Of a DNA stretch of 22,146 nucleotides, positions 19,675 through 22,146 are shown one piece after another. Under the pieces are notes generated by a model. The model worked only from the letters and a program-made list of their open reading frames with translations. It was not told where the DNA came from and ran no database searches. The translations under genes were made by a program, and so were the position numbers. This DNA comes from Ophiocordyceps camponoti-saundersi (nom. inval.) (Eukaryota > Ascomycota > Sordariomycetes > Hypocreales > Ophiocordycipitaceae), in assembly GCA_003339415.1 (NCBI GenBank), contig PDHQ01000463.1, forward strand, positions 1-22,146, in the 5' to 3' direction. Each line of letters starts with the position of its first letter. Position 1 is the first letter of the stretch.

Positions 19675-19943
19675 AGCTAAATAAGTTTTTAAAAGCTTAT
19701 TAGCGCTATTAAAGCTTAGTAAACGCTATATTAAGGATACCTTATATAAGGGAAAAGTTTTACGCGGAGATTACTTTAATAAGTTTTTTATATATAAATT
19801 TTAAAATAAGATTTATTAAAAGTTAAAAAATATTAATAAATAAGTTATTAAAATTAATAATAATATTATATTAACTTTTATTTATATACGGATATTATTA
19901 AAATTAATTAAGCCCTTAAGTTTTATTATTAAGTATTATTAAT
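19675..19943. other. AT-rich DNA without assignable feature
   Basis: RIP-mutated sequence; no repeat, motif or convincing frame seen. Confidence 0.4.
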
Positions 19944-20160
19944 ATTAATTATAAAGGTCTTACTAAGGCGACTATAGAAGTAAGCTAAAGTAAAGTTATA
20001 ATTAAAGCTATCGAAAAGAGGAAGAAGAAAGGAGAGAAGCCCCCTTCCTAAGCTAGCTATATACCCCGCGCGATAACTAAGCGCTATCGGGAAGACCTAA
20101 ATATATCCGCTATAATCCCCCCTATCTAGCTATAATTAGTTATAAACTAATCCCTTATAT
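19944..20160 (+). repeat. 217-bp direct repeat, copy 1
   Basis: Nearly identical to 21511-21726, same orientation. Copy 1 keeps GCGACT, CGCGCGATAAC and CTATCGGGA where copy 2 has GCGATT, CGCGTAATAAC and CTATTAGGA, so copy 1 is less mutated at most sites; one site (TAGCTATAATT against TAGCTACGATT) goes the other way. Both copies can be read in the same + frame with only TAA/TAG stops (Lys/Arg-rich, then Pro-rich), but a - strand reading is also open, so coding is unproven. Confidence 0.8.
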
Positions 20161-21510
20161 AGCCCCCTCCTTAAGCTAGCCGAGGAGGTAGGAGCGTAGG
20201 ATAGAAAAGTTAATATACTACTACGCTAGTAAAACGCTTTATATAGTCCCTAGCTAATAGCTTAATAGCCTCCGTAAAGATAAGGATAAGAGGGCGGAAA
20301 AGCTCCCTTATAGCCCGGGGAATTAAACCCTAATCTTTATAAGGAAGATTTTAATAAGCTTAGAATTATAATACCGCTTAAAATAAGAATTAATAAACTT
20401 ATATATTAGTAGTAAAACTTACTTATATAGCTAATATATAAGATTAGGTAATACTATACTAATTATAAAAAGCTTAGAAAATAACCTAATTATAGTAAAT
20501 AGTAAAGCTAGCTATATACTTATTATTATATATTATTAGCGCTAGTTTATAAGCTAGGGCGTAATATAGCTATAATATATACTTATTAATAAATCTACGC
20601 GCTTAAGCTACGCGCGGACTATCCCTATATATAGTAATATAATAAGGCTAGAAATTATCTAAGCTATAATATTTAGCGTATACTTATCCCTCCTTACTTA
20701 TTATCCCCCTAATTAAAATACTCCGGATTTACTTTTAACTTCCCCGCTTCGCTTATAGAAAGCCTTAACCTTAATATCCTTATTTACTTATAAAGCTTCG
20801 GATAATTACGCTTAAAATAACTAATTTAGTTATACTAATAGTAATACTAGTACTTAGTAATACTAAAATAAGATTATATAAATATAATATTTATTAGGTT
20901 AGTAAAAAAGGGGGGCGGTAAATTAACTAACGCGTTAAGAATATTCCCGGAACTAAATATTTTATTAAAGCCTTAAAGAAAGCTAGTAAAGGCCGCGTAT
21001 ATTATAAGCTAATTCTTATAATCTAAGCGCTCTTATAGCTCCTTATATAGCTTAGATAAAAGTAAAATAATCTTAGCGTAGTTAGATTAATATAATAATT
21101 TAGCTTTAAAAAAAGTATATTCCTACCTTATAATATATTCTCTAAGGGGCTTTAATAGCTCTTAATATATCTTAATTAAGGAAAAACTTACTTAGCGCTT
21201 TTTATAACTCTTTTTAAAAAGCTCGGAGATATACGCTAAAAAGGCTTTAAGCTAGAAAGAAAAATCTATAGCTATAATAACGTATAGAAAAAACGTTTAC
21301 TAAAAGGTACTAAGATAAGAAAAGATATAATAAAACTAAAACTTAGGCTTCTTAATTATAGCTCCGTTAATTATAAATTTAATATATATAGTAGCTAGCT
21401 AAGAGTTTAGGCTAGAATAAGCTAAAAATAGCTTTAGTATAAGTAGAATTTAATAGTATTCTATATTAAAATCTTACTCTTATATTTAGTTAGCGGTAAA
21501 AGGAGCTTTA
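20161..21510. other. DNA between the 217-bp repeats, no assignable gene
   Basis: The + frame 3 of copy 1 continues open (TAA/TAG only) to about 20340, Pro/Arg/Ser-rich at first. Further on, ~21220-21500, another + frame is protein-like (Lys, Met, Leu-rich). Neither shows a known motif and the opposite strand reads about equally well in places. The repeats plus this interior could be one element of ~1.8 kb with repeated ends. Confidence 0.35.
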
Positions 21511-21726
21511 ATTAATATAAAAGTTTTATTAAGGCGATTATAGAAGTAAGCTAAAGTAAAGTTATAATTAAAGCTATCGAAAAAAGGAAAGAGAAAAGAG
21601 AGAAGCCCCCTTCCTAAGCTAGCTATATACCCCGCGTAATAACTAAGCGCTATTAGGAAAACCTAAATATATCCGCTATAATCCCCCCTATCTAGCTACG
21701 ATTAGTTATAAACTAATCTTTTATAT
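21511..21726 (+). repeat. 217-bp direct repeat, copy 2
   Basis: Second copy of 19944-20160, one base shorter at the left end (ATTAATATAAAAG against ATTAATTATAAAGG). It diverges from copy 1 immediately after CTAATC.TTATAT. It carries more TA changes at former CG and CA sites. Confidence 0.8.

Positions 21727-22146
<420 letters not shown>

Overview
This window looks like an AT-rich, transposon-filled isochore of a filamentous ascomycete (Pezizomycotina). From about position 135 to the end the sequence is almost free of the dinucleotides CA and TG and saturated with TA, while CG stays common (cgcg, tcgc and acg recur). That is the signature of repeat-induced point mutation (RIP, CpA to TpA on both strands), not of an AT-rich bacterium, organelle or Plasmodium-like genome. 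Bases 1 to ~135 are ordinary unmutated sequence, so the left RIP boundary is inside the window. No intact protein-coding gene is present. TAA and TAG fill every frame, so coding relics were recognised by reading RIP backwards: TAA/TAG can be old Gln or Trp codons, TAY can be old Cys or His, ATA can be old Met or Thr.

Layout. (1) 1-135, unmutated flank. (2) 148 to ~2990, a long unrecognised relic frame on the + strand, followed by a unit with small hairpin repeats up to ~4400. (3) ~4423-9010, a dead Ty1/copia retrotransposon on the + strand in the order gag, integrase, reverse transcriptase, RNase H; the integrase keeps an HHCC finger and D-D35-E spacing. (4) 7758-8352, a SINE-like element nested in the copia RNase H. 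It has a tRNA-like head with perfect A and B boxes, GC-rich hairpins and a 14-bp target-site duplication whose removal restores the copia frame. (5) 9010-10800, low-complexity, microsatellite and degenerate satellite sequence. (6) 10801-12390 and 12597-14040, two unrecognised + strand relic frames separated by a terminal module. (7) 15525-14020, a - strand relic of a Tad-like LINE ORF1 with three zinc knuckles whose Cys codons were turned into Tyr codons. (8) 17040-15650, a long unrecognised - strand relic. (9) 17.1-19.7 kb, Lys-rich low complexity, microsatellites and a tandem pair of ~300-bp monomers each headed by a GC-rich minisatellite. (10) 19.9-21.7 kb, a 217-bp direct repeat with different RIP loads, then a (TAA)n array running off the right end.

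The picture is layers of retroelements inserted into each other and then inactivated by RIP. A terminal module (GGGGTTTTAC, TTTTTCCT, then AGCGTATAAATA plus TAA repeats) recurs at 12.4, 15.6, 19.3 and 19.6 kb. Part of it also lies near the 3' end of the SINE-like element, as expected if a SINE borrowed the tail of a partner LINE. All readings were done by eye; frames without a recognised motif are tentative.
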